From Mesorhizobium sp. NBSH29 (GTDB taxonomy: Bacteria; Pseudomonadota; Alphaproteobacteria; Rhizobiales; Rhizobiaceae), in NCBI RefSeq assembly GCF_015500055.1, contig NZ_CP045492.1:2118501-2182500 (forward strand): a DNA stretch of 64,000 nt, given 5' to 3'. The notes under the pieces were generated by a model, which saw only the letters and a program-made list of their open reading frames with translations, was not told the origin of the DNA and made no database searches. The translations under genes and the position numbers were made by a program. This document shows, piece after piece, positions 17,510-25,655 of the stretch. Each line of letters starts with the position of its first letter. Position 1 is the stretch's first letter.

Positions 17510-18973
17510 ATGGATATTTACCTGCACGGTATCGAAACGATCGAGAGCAACTCAGGCCCTCGTCCGGTAGAGGCCATCGACACTGGTATCATCGGCATGG
17601 TCTTCACTGCGCCAGACGCCGACGCCAGCCTCTGGCCTCTGAACAAATGCGTCGCCATCCACGGCTACATGGGTTTCCCCGGTGGTCTAGGAGACAATGG
17701 CACTGGTCCCGACCACATCAAGGGAATTTTTGACCAGGCAACGCGCGCATCGCAAACCATTGTCGGAGTCCGTGTCGCCGAAGGAGCGACTATCTCTGAG
17801 ACGATGGCCAACGTCATGGGCAACAGCCTGACCAAGACGGGCATGAATGCCCTACGTGATGCGCAGTCAGAGCTTGGCCTCAAGCCCAAGCTCCTCATCG
17901 CGCCGGGCTTCACCTCGATCAAGCCAACCGATGGCGTTCTGTCGATCGCGGTTGGAGCGGGCGGTACCGGCTACACCACAGCACCTATCGTCACTTTCAC
18001 CAACGCCGTCGACGACGAAGGCTCCGGTGCGGAAGCGGTTGCGATCATCAACTCCCAGACAGGAGTGGTGTCATCTATTGTGGTGACCAACCCAGGACTC
18101 AATTATGGGGCGGCGCCGACCGTCGTTCTGACCGGCGGCGGCGGTACTGGTGCTACGGCTACGGTCACACTTGGCACCGTGGCAAACCCGGTGGCAGTGG
18201 CTTTGAAAATCCTCGCCAACCGACTGCGGGCATGCTTCATCGTCGACGGTCCTAACACGACCAGCGCTGCTGCAGTTGCCTACCGCAACGATTTTGCATC
18301 TGACCGGATGCTGATTGTGGATCCCTTTGTGAAGGTATCCCGCGACGGCACTATCGTCAGCGAGCCAGCAAGCGCTCGCGTCGCTGGACTGCAGGCTCGC
18401 GTCGATTATGACGAAGGCTTCTGGTACTCGCCGTCGAACCACGTGGTAGAGGGCATCGTTGGCACTTCCAGGGTTGTCGAGCATTCGCTCAACGATCCTT
18501 CCGCAGAGTCTCAATACCTCAACAAGAACGCAGTCGCCACGATCGTCCGCTCTCCATCGGGCGGGTTCAAACTGTGGGGGTCTCGTGTTCCTTCCGGCGA
18601 CAGCCTCAAGCTGTTCTGGTCAGTGCGCCGTGCACACGACACGATCATCGAGTCGATCGAGCGTGCCCACGAACCGTTCATCGACAAGCCGTTTGGCGTT
18701 CAGATTCTTCTCGACATCGCCGAAACCGTCAACGCAGCTCTTCGTCGCTGGAAAGCCCTCGGGGCGACCCTTGGCGGCAAGGTGTGGTTGGACCGTGGCC
18801 TGAACACTCCGCTCACCTGGGCGGCTGGTCACATCTACATATCCTACGACGCGGAAGGGCCCGCGCCGATGGAGCACATCACCTTCGTTTTCAACCGAAA
18901 CACGGGGTACTACGAGGAGCTTGCTGAAGACGCTCTCCGTGAAATTGCGCGCCTGTCCGGCCGGGTCATCTGA
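17510..18973 (+). CDS. Phage tail sheath protein (FI)
   Basis: This 487-residue protein is the contractile sheath subunit. It starts with YLHGIETIESNSGPRPVEAI and contains GVRVAEG, RVAGLQARVDYDEGFWYSPSN and a C-terminal sheath domain with FVFNRNTGYYEE. The ATG at 17510 was chosen because AAAAGGGA lies about nine bases before it; the open frame extends upstream only into the terminator. Residues about 139-224 are a Gly/Thr/Val-rich insertion with two copies of a repeat (GGTGYTTAPIVTF and GLNYGAAPTVVLTGGGGTG). It is followed by the tube gene, as in all P2-like tails. Confidence 0.93.
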   Translation: MDIYLHGIETIESNSGPRPVEAIDTGIIGMVFTAPDADASLWPLNKCVAIHGYMGFPGGLGDNGTGPDHIKGIFDQATRASQTIVGVRVAEGATISETMANVMGNSLTKTGMNALRDAQSELGLKPKLLIAPGFTSIKPTDGVLSIAVGAGGTGYTTAPIVTFTNAVDDEGSGAEAVAIINSQTGVVSSIVVTNPGLNYGAAPTVVLTGGGGTGATATVTLGTVANPVAVALKILANRLRACFIVDGPNTTSAAAVAYRNDFASDRMLIVDPFVKVSRDGTIVSEPASARVAGLQARVDYDEGFWYSPSNHVVEGIVGTSRVVEHSLNDPSAESQYLNKNAVATIVRSPSGGFKLWGSRVPSGDSLKLFWSVRRAHDTIIESIERAHEPFIDKPFGVQILLDIAETVNAALRRWKALGATLGGKVWLDRGLNTPLTWAAGHIYISYDAEGPAPMEHITFVFNRNTGYYEELAEDALREIARLSGRVI

Positions 18974-19029
18974 CCTCGGCAAGGCGGCAATAAACCAACC
19001 CACAATCCAGGAGCCAAGGAGCGTCTGAC

Positions 19030-19539
19030 ATGCGACACATTTTGCAGGGTTTCACTATGTATATCGGGGGTGCTGATTTCGGCTACGATGCCGAAGAGGT
19101 CACACTGCCAATCCCAACGCCCGTCACCCAAGAATATCGGGGAGGCGGCATGGACCTCGGCGTTAACCAGCCAATGGCCGCGCTCGAGGCCATGGAAGCA
19201 ACCGTCAAGATGGCGGGCCACAATCCCGCAATTCTGAAGTCGATGGCCAAGGGGCCCGGCCAAACGACCCGGATTACTTTCCGGGGCGCCGTCCTCAGTG
19301 AGGCCACCGGCCTTATCCAGGCTCACGTCTGCGTCATCGAAGGGGCACCAAATGCGGGGTCTCGTGACACTTGGCAGCGCGGCGAGAAAAGCGGCATCGA
19401 GTTCCTGATGAATGGCATTATCTACTTCCGCTACGACGTCGGTGACGAGTTGATCCACGAAGTCGGAGCATGGCCGCCTGTTCGAGTCATTGATGGCATA
19501 AACCAGCTGACCGCCATCAACGCGGCGCTCGGTTACTAG
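19030..19539 (+). CDS. Phage major tail tube protein (FII)
   Basis: This 169-residue protein is the tube subunit that the sheath surrounds. It matches the P2 FII family in length and pattern: LQGFTMYIGGADFGYDAEEV at the start, then YRGGGMDLGVN, MEATVKMAG and the late strand FRYDVGDELIHEV. A good ribosome binding site (AAGGAG) lies before the ATG. It directly follows the sheath gene, and the ratio of sheath to tube is normally one to one. Confidence 0.93.
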   Translation: MRHILQGFTMYIGGADFGYDAEEVTLPIPTPVTQEYRGGGMDLGVNQPMAALEAMEATVKMAGHNPAILKSMAKGPGQTTRITFRGAVLSEATGLIQAHVCVIEGAPNAGSRDTWQRGEKSGIEFLMNGIIYFRYDVGDELIHEVGAWPPVRVIDGINQLTAINAALGY

Positions 19540-19576
19540 CCCTCTACACAAACATAAAAAAAGGAAAGGCAATCAA

Positions 19577-19975
19577 ATGACCGACCGAATTGCGCGGGCT
19601 ATCAAGCAGCCTCAGACCCAAATCCCAGAAGGGGCGGCTCAAAAAGCCGCCCCTCGCTTTCTCGTTCCAACAACCGAAAAAACCTATGACCTGAAGTACC
19701 CCCTCGAATGGGAGGGCGTTGAATATCGCCAGCTCGCGTTCAAGCGGCTGAAAGGTAAGGACTTCAAAAAGTTCTCGATGCTCATGCAGATGGGCGCCGA
19801 TGAGGGCGCGTCTCTTATCTCGCTCGTCGCCGGAATCCCTGTCGAGATTGCGCAGGAGCTGGATGGAGAGGACTTTATCAACGTCTTGCTCGAGACGCGG
19901 GATTTCATGCCCGCCCGCTTTCAGGAGGCAATGAGCGGGCAGACTTCCGAGACTGGCCTGGCTACGCAGGAGTAG
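19577..19975 (+). CDS. Tail assembly chaperone gpE
   Basis: This 132-residue protein holds the slot of P2 gpE, a chaperone that coats the tape measure before tube assembly. The core matches the phage tail assembly family: LKYPLEWEGVEYRQLAFKRL, then KGKDFKKFSML and ELDGEDFINVL. AAGGAAAGG precedes the ATG. A second frame, shifted by -1, stays open through the stop and continues to 20136, so a frameshifted longer form (E-E') is likely. A perfect hairpin lies within codons 18-26. Confidence 0.85.
   Translation: MTDRIARAIKQPQTQIPEGAAQKAAPRFLVPTTEKTYDLKYPLEWEGVEYRQLAFKRLKGKDFKKFSMLMQMGADEGASLISLVAGIPVEIAQELDGEDFINVLLETRDFMPARFQEAMSGQTSETGLATQE
19630..19654 (+). other. Perfect stem-loop inside the gpE coding sequence
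   Basis: A 10-bp perfect stem (AGGGGCGGCT at 19630-19639, complement at 19645-19654) closes a CAAAA loop about 54 bases after the gpE start codon. It has no T-run after it, so it is not an ordinary terminator. It may slow ribosomes or protect the mRNA; its coding result (GAAQKAAP) is low-complexity, so the hairpin rather than the peptide may be what is conserved. Confidence 0.6.
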
Positions 19976-20136
19976 TCGCTCACGTCCTCCACTTTGCCCT
20001 GACTGACCTTGTCGAGATGGATTTTGAGGAGCTCGTCGGAACCTGGTTTCCGGTGGCCTCCGACATCATGAAAACAAACGGCACTCAGTCAGTCATAAAT
20101 ATGTTGAAAGGGTTCTCCCGTGGCGGCAGCAACTAG
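19921..20136 (+). CDS. gpE' extension, read by -1 frameshift from gpE
   Basis: After the gpE stop at 19973-19975 the -1 frame reads on as DWPGYAGVVAHVLHFALTD and continues with DFEELVGTWFPVA, ending at a TAG at 20134-20136 inside the start of the tape-measure gene. This frame is open back to 19804 and has no convincing start codon of its own (an ATG at 20017 has no ribosome binding site). P2 and many other long-tailed phages make E-E' by a programmed -1 frameshift at this exact place. I found no classical X-XXY-YYZ heptamer, so the slip site is unknown; the start given is approximate. Confidence 0.65.
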   Translation, partial: SGGNERADFRDWPGYAGVVAHVLHFALTDLVEMDFEELVGTWFPVASDIMKTNGTQSVINMLKGFSRGGSN

Positions 20137-22531
20137 ACAAGCAAGCCTTATCCTGAGCTTGATCGATCACGTCTCGCGCCCTGCTAGGGCTGTGGCTGGA
20201 TCGCTTGGTGTCGTTAACCGGGCTGTGAATGCGCTCACCGCACCGGCGCGCGCAATGGCAGACATGGGCCGAAACTTTCGTCGTCACGCCTCGCAAATGG
20301 CAGCGGTGTCCGCTCCGTTGGCTGTCGGCTTAGGAGCCGCCGCCAAGGCCGTTTACGACTATGAAAAGGCTGGAAATCGGATGGAGGCCTTCGGGCTTCT
20401 GTCTGATGACCAGAGGAAAAAACTTGAGGAAGAGGCCCAGGCCCTCAACAAGTTCTTTCCGCAGACCAACAAGGGGATCATTGAGGCAGCAGGCGAACTG
20501 TTCCGCGCCGGCCTGACCTACGAGCAGTCCATGGGCGCGCTTAAAGGTTCGCTGCAGCTCGCATTGGCGGGCGATATCGACACACAGCGTGCTGCCGATA
20601 TTTCGACCAACATCATGTACGCCATGAAGATGCCAATGAAGACCTACGAGCAGGTCCAGGCTTCTTTGCAAAGGATCAATGACCTTCTCGCCTACGGCGC
20701 CACCAAGTCAAATACTGACATTCAACTGATGGGCGACACGTTCCGATATGTAGCGCCGCTCGCCGCGGTTGCCGGCATGTCGATCGAGGAGGTCACTGCA
20801 CTGACCATGGAACTGGCCAAGGCCGGTATCAAGGGATCTGAAGCGGGCGTGGCTTTGCGTTCGGCACTCGTCCGGATGGCCAAGCCCACCAAGCCTATGC
20901 TTGCCGCCTTCACTCGGCTCGGCATCAGCATGAAGGATTTTGTCAGGTACAAGGATAAAATCGACGCCTCGACCATTACGGGATCTCTGCTGGCCGAGGG
21001 TTACGACGTCAGCAACCTCACCAAGTCGATTCAGGGCATACTCAATGACAAAGCCCTCGCCAGCGCCCCTGAGCGGATGGTTGCGGAGTTGTCGGATCTG
21101 ATCGTTGGCCAGATCGGCGACGAGTCAGTCCGGGATAACGTTTCCCAGGCGCTGACCGACGCAGTCTCTGCTGGCGCTCAGGACGTTGATCTTCGCAAGT
21201 TGCTTGGCGTGCTGAAGGATAAGGGCGCCACGATCACCGACATCGCTCAGATCTTCGATGTGCGGATGGGCTCGCGCCTGGCGGCAATCCTTTACAGCGA
21301 CCTCGACGGTGTTGTGGATGACGTGATCACGCACTCCGAGGGCACCGCCGACGAAATGGCAAGGCGCATGACGAAAGGCATCGTGGGCGTCGTTCTCGAG
21401 ATGTCGGCGGCCGTCGAAAATTTTGCAATCACACTTGCTGATTCCGGGGTCTTGAATACCGTTACGAGCCTCATCGACAAATTCACGTCCTTCGTTACCG
21501 AACTGTCGAAGGCCAACCCTAAAATGCTCGAAATGGGCACTTACGGTGTCATGGCGCTTGCTGCCATGGCACCACTCGGATTGGTGATCTCCGGTCTGGC
21601 TGCATCGATGGCCCTGCTTGCCAATCCACTGACCTTGGTAGTCGCTGGTCTTGGGTATCTGGCTTATCAGAACTGGGACTCGCTGATCGCTTTCGGTGAT
21701 GGCTTCAAGCTCGGTTTCCTGGACAACCTCGATCCCGCTGCGCTGGAAGCCTTGGGCACCTTTGCCACGAATATTCAGGCCTGGATGGGCAACATCAAAA
21801 CTGCTTTGGCTGACAGCGAAGGCATGGGCGCAACCGGGGAATGGTTCGGCGCGTCGATGGCCAGCTCGATCAACAACCTTGTGAGCTCGATTCAAAGGCT
21901 CAAAGGTGAGCTTCAGTCGATGAGGGAATGGTGGGGCAACTTCAATAAGGAGATGAACCGCCCTCTGGGTGATGTGATGTACGACCACTTCATGCCCGAT
22001 GTTTGGAAACCAGAGAAGCCCACCCCTCAGCCGGGGGAAGTTGGATATCAGGTCGATACCTCGGGTTATGAATCCGAAGTCCGGACATTGGCGGCCGAGG
22101 CGAAGAACACTCTCAGCGTTACTGCCACGCCGATTGTTGACACGTCCTCGATCAATGCGGCGATCGGCAGGGCAAGCGCGCTTCGCCAGATGCTGTCGGG
22201 AATGGACGCACTTGGAAGCAGGTCTTCCTACGTGCCGAAGAATGACCTCAAGTTCGGTGGCCCTCGCGCCAAAGGCGGGCCGGTTCAATCAGGTCTGACC
22301 TACCTCGTAGGAGAGGAAGGTCCGGAACTGTTTTCTCCGGGACGATCGGGCGGCATTACTCCCAACCGGCAGATGGCTGGAAACAGCAACAGTACGGCTG
22401 CCAACCAGAACATCACGTTCAACATCAGTGGCGGGGATCCGCAGGCCGTCGCCAGAGAAGTGCTGGCGATCATGGACCGCCAGCTCGATCGCTCCCGTCA
22501 GACGTCAATCGACGGCCGCTCGGTCGTCTGA
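20120..22531 (+). CDS. Phage tail tape measure protein
   Basis: This 803-residue protein sets tail length and is ejected with the DNA. It has an N-terminal helical stretch, a TP901-like core (AAGELFRAGLTYEQSMGALK, then ADISTNIMYAMKM and the MELAKAGIKGSEAGVALRSA segment) and two hydrophobic helices at about 475-515 (YGVMALAAMAPLGLVISGLA) that could enter the inner membrane. Its C-terminus carries the common motif YLVGEEGPELFSPGRSGGI. The start is GTG at 20120, overlapping the gpE' end by 17 bases. For this length a tail of roughly 120 nm would be expected by the usual proportion, which is an estimate only. Confidence 0.92.
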   Translation: MAAATRQASLILSLIDHVSRPARAVAGSLGVVNRAVNALTAPARAMADMGRNFRRHASQMAAVSAPLAVGLGAAAKAVYDYEKAGNRMEAFGLLSDDQRKKLEEEAQALNKFFPQTNKGIIEAAGELFRAGLTYEQSMGALKGSLQLALAGDIDTQRAADISTNIMYAMKMPMKTYEQVQASLQRINDLLAYGATKSNTDIQLMGDTFRYVAPLAAVAGMSIEEVTALTMELAKAGIKGSEAGVALRSALVRMAKPTKPMLAAFTRLGISMKDFVRYKDKIDASTITGSLLAEGYDVSNLTKSIQGILNDKALASAPERMVAELSDLIVGQIGDESVRDNVSQALTDAVSAGAQDVDLRKLLGVLKDKGATITDIAQIFDVRMGSRLAAILYSDLDGVVDDVITHSEGTADEMARRMTKGIVGVVLEMSAAVENFAITLADSGVLNTVTSLIDKFTSFVTELSKANPKMLEMGTYGVMALAAMAPLGLVISGLAASMALLANPLTLVVAGLGYLAYQNWDSLIAFGDGFKLGFLDNLDPAALEALGTFATNIQAWMGNIKTALADSEGMGATGEWFGASMASSINNLVSSIQRLKGELQSMREWWGNFNKEMNRPLGDVMYDHFMPDVWKPEKPTPQPGEVGYQVDTSGYESEVRTLAAEAKNTLSVTATPIVDTSSINAAIGRASALRQMLSGMDALGSRSSYVPKNDLKFGGPRAKGGPVQSGLTYLVGEEGPELFSPGRSGGITPNRQMAGNSNSTAANQNITFNISGGDPQAVAREVLAIMDRQLDRSRQTSIDGRSVV

Positions 22532-22548
22532 GAAGGAGGAACGTCAGC

Positions 22549-22968
22549 ATGCTTATGGCCCTCGGCCCATTTCGGTTTCGAATCCCTACATACTCGGTCG
22601 AGCAAATTTCCCGGAAGGTATCGTCCCGCGTCGCCAGCCAAGAAATCATAGGTGCGCGTCCTACAACTCACCTTCTGGGGCCCGGTGAGGAAACCGTGAA
22701 ATTCTCGAGCACGTTCTACCCGTTCCATTTAAACGGGGGAGGGCTTCAACAGCTGGAAGGAATTAGGGGCTCGTGCCTCGATCAGGTGCCACTCATGCTC
22801 ATCTCAGTCGCCGGCCTGGTCTACGGGCGATGGATAATCTTGGACGTCAGTGACGAGCGAACTCAGATATCTCGCTCCGGATACCCGCAGATGGTCACCG
22901 TCGACATGAACCTGAAGCGCTACGTTCCGCGCGGCGGCGGTAGCGGTTTCTCGATTGGATTGTTCTGA
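22549..22968 (+). CDS. Phage tail protein U
   Basis: This 139-residue protein corresponds to P2 gpU, needed for tail completion. The family pattern is clear: MALGPFRFRIPTYSVEQIS at the start, the middle GPGEETVKFSSTFYPF and LRGS-like IRGSCLDQVPLML, and a WIILDVSDER end region before a Gly-rich C-terminus. AGAAGGAGGA lies eight bases before the ATG. The stop overlaps gene D by TGATG. Confidence 0.9.
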   Translation: MLMALGPFRFRIPTYSVEQISRKVSSRVASQEIIGARPTTHLLGPGEETVKFSSTFYPFHLNGGGLQQLEGIRGSCLDQVPLMLISVAGLVYGRWIILDVSDERTQISRSGYPQMVTVDMNLKRYVPRGGGSGFSIGLF

Positions 22969-23957
22969 TGCCTTCACCTTTCTTCCAGATATCCGCAGGC
23001 GGGAAAGACATCACCAGCAAGCTAGCCGGTGGGCAAATATCGCTCACCATAAAGGATGGCGTCGGCCTTGACGCCGACACCGCGCAAATTGAGATCGACG
23101 ACATGCACGGTGTGATCGCACCACCCAAGACCGGCGTCGAGCTAAAGATCATTGCGGGTTATGTCGATGACCGCGTCAACTTCGGCACCTTCACCGTCGA
23201 TGAGGTGACCCTGTCAGGATGGCCGCAAAAAATATCGATCAGCGCACAATCGGCAAAGGCCAAATCGGCATTGAAGGAGGGGCGGCCAAAGTCCTACGAC
23301 AAGGAGGACTATCCAACCTTCAAGGACGTTTTCGCAGAGATTGCGGGTCGACACGGCCTGACACTGTCGATTTCTCCCGAGATCGGTTCTCAGGAGCTTG
23401 AATATGAAGCTCAAGCTGAGGAGGACGACATCAGTTTCCTCACCCGCATCGGCAAGAAGTTGGACGCCTCGATCTCAATCAAGGAAGATCGCTTGATCGC
23501 AGCGAAAAAGGGAACGGGGACTTCGGTCAGCGGCCAACCCTTACCGTTTATCGTTGTTCGCCGCGGGCATAATCTTCTTACATACAGCGTGAGCCGCAAA
23601 GATAAACCGAAGCACAAAAAGGTCAAAGCCACTTGGTACAACCGCAAGAAAGCCAAGCGGGAAGAGGTGACGGCCAACGCCAGCGCGGACGGCCCCGACT
23701 TTCTGATCCGCGCGCCTGCACAGTCGAAAGCCGAAGCACAAAAACAAGCGAACTCCAAGGCCAATGAACTGAAACGTGCGGAGGCCAAGGCGTCATTCTC
23801 TGTCGAGGGCAACCCGCACGCTCGCGCAGAAGCCCACGTCATAGCGTCTAATATTCGCTCTATGGTCGACGGCGTGTGGAGATCTGTAACGGTAACCCAC
23901 AACTGGACCTCGGGCGGGCCCTACACGACCTCCATCGAATGCGAGTTGCCAAAATGA
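22968..23957 (+). CDS. Phage late control protein D (tail hub)
   Basis: This 329-residue protein is a P2 gpD homologue, equivalent to the T4 gp27 hub on which the spike sits. Matching segments are SLTIKDGVGLDADTAQIEID, PKTGVELKIIAGY, GTFTVDEVTLSGWPQKISI and the later LTRIGKKLDASISIKEDRL. In P2 the gene was named for a role in late gene control, but its firm role is structural. Both ends overlap neighbours (TGATG with U, ATGA with X). Confidence 0.93.
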   Translation: MPSPFFQISAGGKDITSKLAGGQISLTIKDGVGLDADTAQIEIDDMHGVIAPPKTGVELKIIAGYVDDRVNFGTFTVDEVTLSGWPQKISISAQSAKAKSALKEGRPKSYDKEDYPTFKDVFAEIAGRHGLTLSISPEIGSQELEYEAQAEEDDISFLTRIGKKLDASISIKEDRLIAAKKGTGTSVSGQPLPFIVVRRGHNLLTYSVSRKDKPKHKKVKATWYNRKKAKREEVTANASADGPDFLIRAPAQSKAEAQKQANSKANELKRAEAKASFSVEGNPHARAEAHVIASNIRSMVDGVWRSVTVTHNWTSGGPYTTSIECELPK

Positions 23958-24187
23958 ACATTACCGAGCGTCCGGATGGAACGTCTGTTTATGCAACCGT
24001 CGACGGCGATATGGTGGATCAGATCGCCAACGCCTTCTACGGATCACACCTGGGGACCGCCGAACTCATCTATGAGCGAAACCAGAACCTAAGCCTGCAG
24101 CCCATGGTGCTGCCGGCCGGGATTTTGATCATCCTGCCCAAATACACGCCGCCCGAACCGCCGGGGCAAATCCAACTTTGGGACTGA
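23954..24187 (+). CDS. Phage tail protein X (LysM-like)
   Basis: This 77-residue protein is the P2 gpX homologue, a small LysM-like protein thought to contact peptidoglycan or the baseplate. It contains DGDMVDQIANAFYGSHLG and VLPAGILIILPKY, the two halves of a LysM fold. The ATG at 23954 overlaps the D stop as ATGA; an upstream start at 23876 would lie inside D and lacks support. It is the last gene of the tail operon and is followed by a terminator. Confidence 0.88.
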   Translation: MNITERPDGTSVYATVDGDMVDQIANAFYGSHLGTAELIYERNQNLSLQPMVLPAGILIILPKYTPPEPPGQIQLWD

Positions 24188-24192
24188 GAACC

Positions 24193-24217
24193 AAGGCCGC
24201 TTTCGAGCGGCCTTTTT
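24193..24217 (+). terminator. Rho-independent terminator at the end of the tail operon
   Basis: A perfect 9-bp stem (AAGGCCGCT at 24193-24201 with its complement at 24206-24214) closes a stable TTCG tetraloop and is followed by T residues. It divides the tail operon from the lysis cassette. Confidence 0.9.
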
Positions 24218-24242
24218 CATTTTATCAGCGAGGACTCCACAG

Positions 24243-25058
24243 ATGAAGAACACTGACATTCAGCGATTGCTCGCGGCTGCCGGATACTATCAAGGCAAGG
24301 TTGACGGTGATCTCGGCACCATTAGCAAGGCAGCGATCGAAAAGGTGCTGTCGGGACATGCGTCGGAATGCGTATCGAGTGCAGGCGATTGGTCACCTGA
24401 GAGGCGAGCGGTTGGCGCAGCGCAAATCGTTCTCAAGCACGCTGGATTCGAGGTTGGTAGGATCGATGGTTACGATGGCAATTTGACTACGGGTGCTCTT
24501 CTTGAGTGGGGAACCCTGAAAACGACGGGCACTGCTCTGGTGCTGGATCGCAGGCAAACAGGGCCATTGCCGCGAGCGGCTGACAAATTCCCCACTCAGG
24601 CCGGATGCGTGGAATTCTATGGAAATCCAGGGCCGGACGTGGCCAGCCAGCTCGTCATGGTCGAATTCCCCTACGAAATGCGGATCGATTACGACCGTTC
24701 ACAAAAGTCGACCCGCGCGCAGCTTCATATGAAATGCGCTGGTTCGGCTATGGCGGCATTGGTTGAGATTCACCGGGCATATGGGATTGGCGAATTGCGC
24801 CGCCTCGGACTCGACCTCAACGCCGGCACTTATAACCATCGCAGGATGCGAGGTGGAACGGCTTGGTCCATGCATGCTTACGGCTGTGCATGGGATTTCA
24901 ATGCCAAGCCGAACGGCCTTACGGCTCGCTGCCCCGACGCACTCTTTTGCGGCCCCGAATACAAGAAGTTCTTCGACATTTGGGAAGCGCATGGGTGGGT
25001 CTCGCTCGGAAGGGCGATTGGCCGAGATTGGATGCATGTGCAGGCGGCTCGCATCTGA
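24243..25058 (+). CDS. Endolysin: two peptidoglycan-binding domains plus M15-type peptidase
   Basis: This 271-residue protein would cut host cell-wall peptides at lysis. Two PG-binding repeats lie at residues 1-35 (IQRLLAAAGYYQGKVDGDLG) and 55-90 (QIVLKHAGFEVGRIDGYDG). The catalytic domain (about 130-271) has the zinc-binding pattern of M15 LD-peptidases: His211 and Asp218 in SMHAYGCAWDFN and His265 in DWMHVQ. No signal peptide is seen, so export needs a holin. The arrangement of binding domains first, enzyme last, is common in Gram-negative phage lysins. It starts the lysis cassette and its stop overlaps the next start (TGATG). Confidence 0.88.
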   Translation: MKNTDIQRLLAAAGYYQGKVDGDLGTISKAAIEKVLSGHASECVSSAGDWSPERRAVGAAQIVLKHAGFEVGRIDGYDGNLTTGALLEWGTLKTTGTALVLDRRQTGPLPRAADKFPTQAGCVEFYGNPGPDVASQLVMVEFPYEMRIDYDRSQKSTRAQLHMKCAGSAMAALVEIHRAYGIGELRRLGLDLNAGTYNHRRMRGGTAWSMHAYGCAWDFNAKPNGLTARCPDALFCGPEYKKFFDIWEAHGWVSLGRAIGRDWMHVQAARI

Positions 25059-25456
25059 TGTTCGGGTTCAGCTGGATGCCACTGGCCGCCGGCGCTGTGG
25101 CCGGCGCTCTGGCCGTCGCTGCGCCCATGCGGCTTTACGACCGGCTGATTGACGATCCAGCCGTTTTTGAAAGCGGGCGACTAAAAGGCCAGGGCGAAGA
25201 ACGGATCGCTTGGGAGGAACTGCGCGTTCGTATGATCAGGGAGAGCCAGGTCAGACAGAAGGCCGCTCAAGCAAAGATTGATGAGGTCGAGCGTCAATAT
25301 TTTATAGATCGTACGGGCGATGCCATGAAGATCATCACGCTCGAGGAAGCAATCAAGGAGGCTGAAAATGCACAAACACCTGATAGGCCTAAGCCTCCTG
25401 CCTTTTCTCGCGGGGTGTCCCGGGCCCTTAACCCGATCGGTCGTGGAACGCCCTGA
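25058..25456 (+). CDS. Rz-like inner-membrane spanin subunit
   Basis: This 132-residue protein has one N-terminal membrane helix (WMPLAAGAVAGALAVAAPM) and then a charged, helix-forming stretch (residues 40-105) that would lie in the periplasm, the plan of an Rz i-spanin. Such proteins pair with an outer-membrane lipoprotein to fuse the membranes in the last step of lysis. The ATG at 25058 overlaps the endolysin stop. Its last 89 bases overlap the start of an Rz1-like lipoprotein gene in another frame, the hallmark of spanin pairs. Sequence identity to known Rz proteins was not judged. Confidence 0.75.
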   Translation: MFGFSWMPLAAGAVAGALAVAAPMRLYDRLIDDPAVFESGRLKGQGEERIAWEELRVRMIRESQVRQKAAQAKIDEVERQYFIDRTGDAMKIITLEEAIKEAENAQTPDRPKPPAFSRGVSRALNPIGRGTP

Positions 25457-25655
25457 GCTCGCCGCCATTCCTCAATCGGTGCGTCTACCGTGCGCGGAAG
25501 CCGTCGAACTGCCTGATCGGGATCTTGAAGGGTCAGAGGCAGCCGCATGGTGGGGCCGGGACCGTAGGGAGCTTGGCGACTGCAGTGCAAAGCATCGTGT
25601 TCTGGTCAGGGGGATCGAGGCACTCGAGGAACAAACGAGAGGGGCCGAGGAATGA
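25368..25655 (+). CDS. Rz1-like outer-membrane lipoprotein spanin
   Basis: This 95-residue protein starts with a lipoprotein signal, KHLIGLSLLPFLAGC, with Cys17 as the lipidated residue and LAGC as lipobox. The next residues are PGPLTRSVVERPELAAIP, Pro-containing like other Rz1 proteins. It starts within the Rz-like gene in the +1 frame and runs 199 bases past it, giving an overlapping rather than fully embedded spanin pair. It would link the outer membrane to the Rz subunit. The stop overlaps the next start (ATGA). Confidence 0.8.
   Translation: MHKHLIGLSLLPFLAGCPGPLTRSVVERPELAAIPQSVRLPCAEAVELPDRDLEGSEAAAWWGRDRRELGDCSAKHRVLVRGIEALEEQTRGAEE

Noticed and set aside
21125-22288. Long minus-strand open frame of 387 codons
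   Set aside because: It lies wholly opposite the tape-measure gene, has no family pattern or ribosome binding site, and long antisense frames are common in GC-rich DNA.
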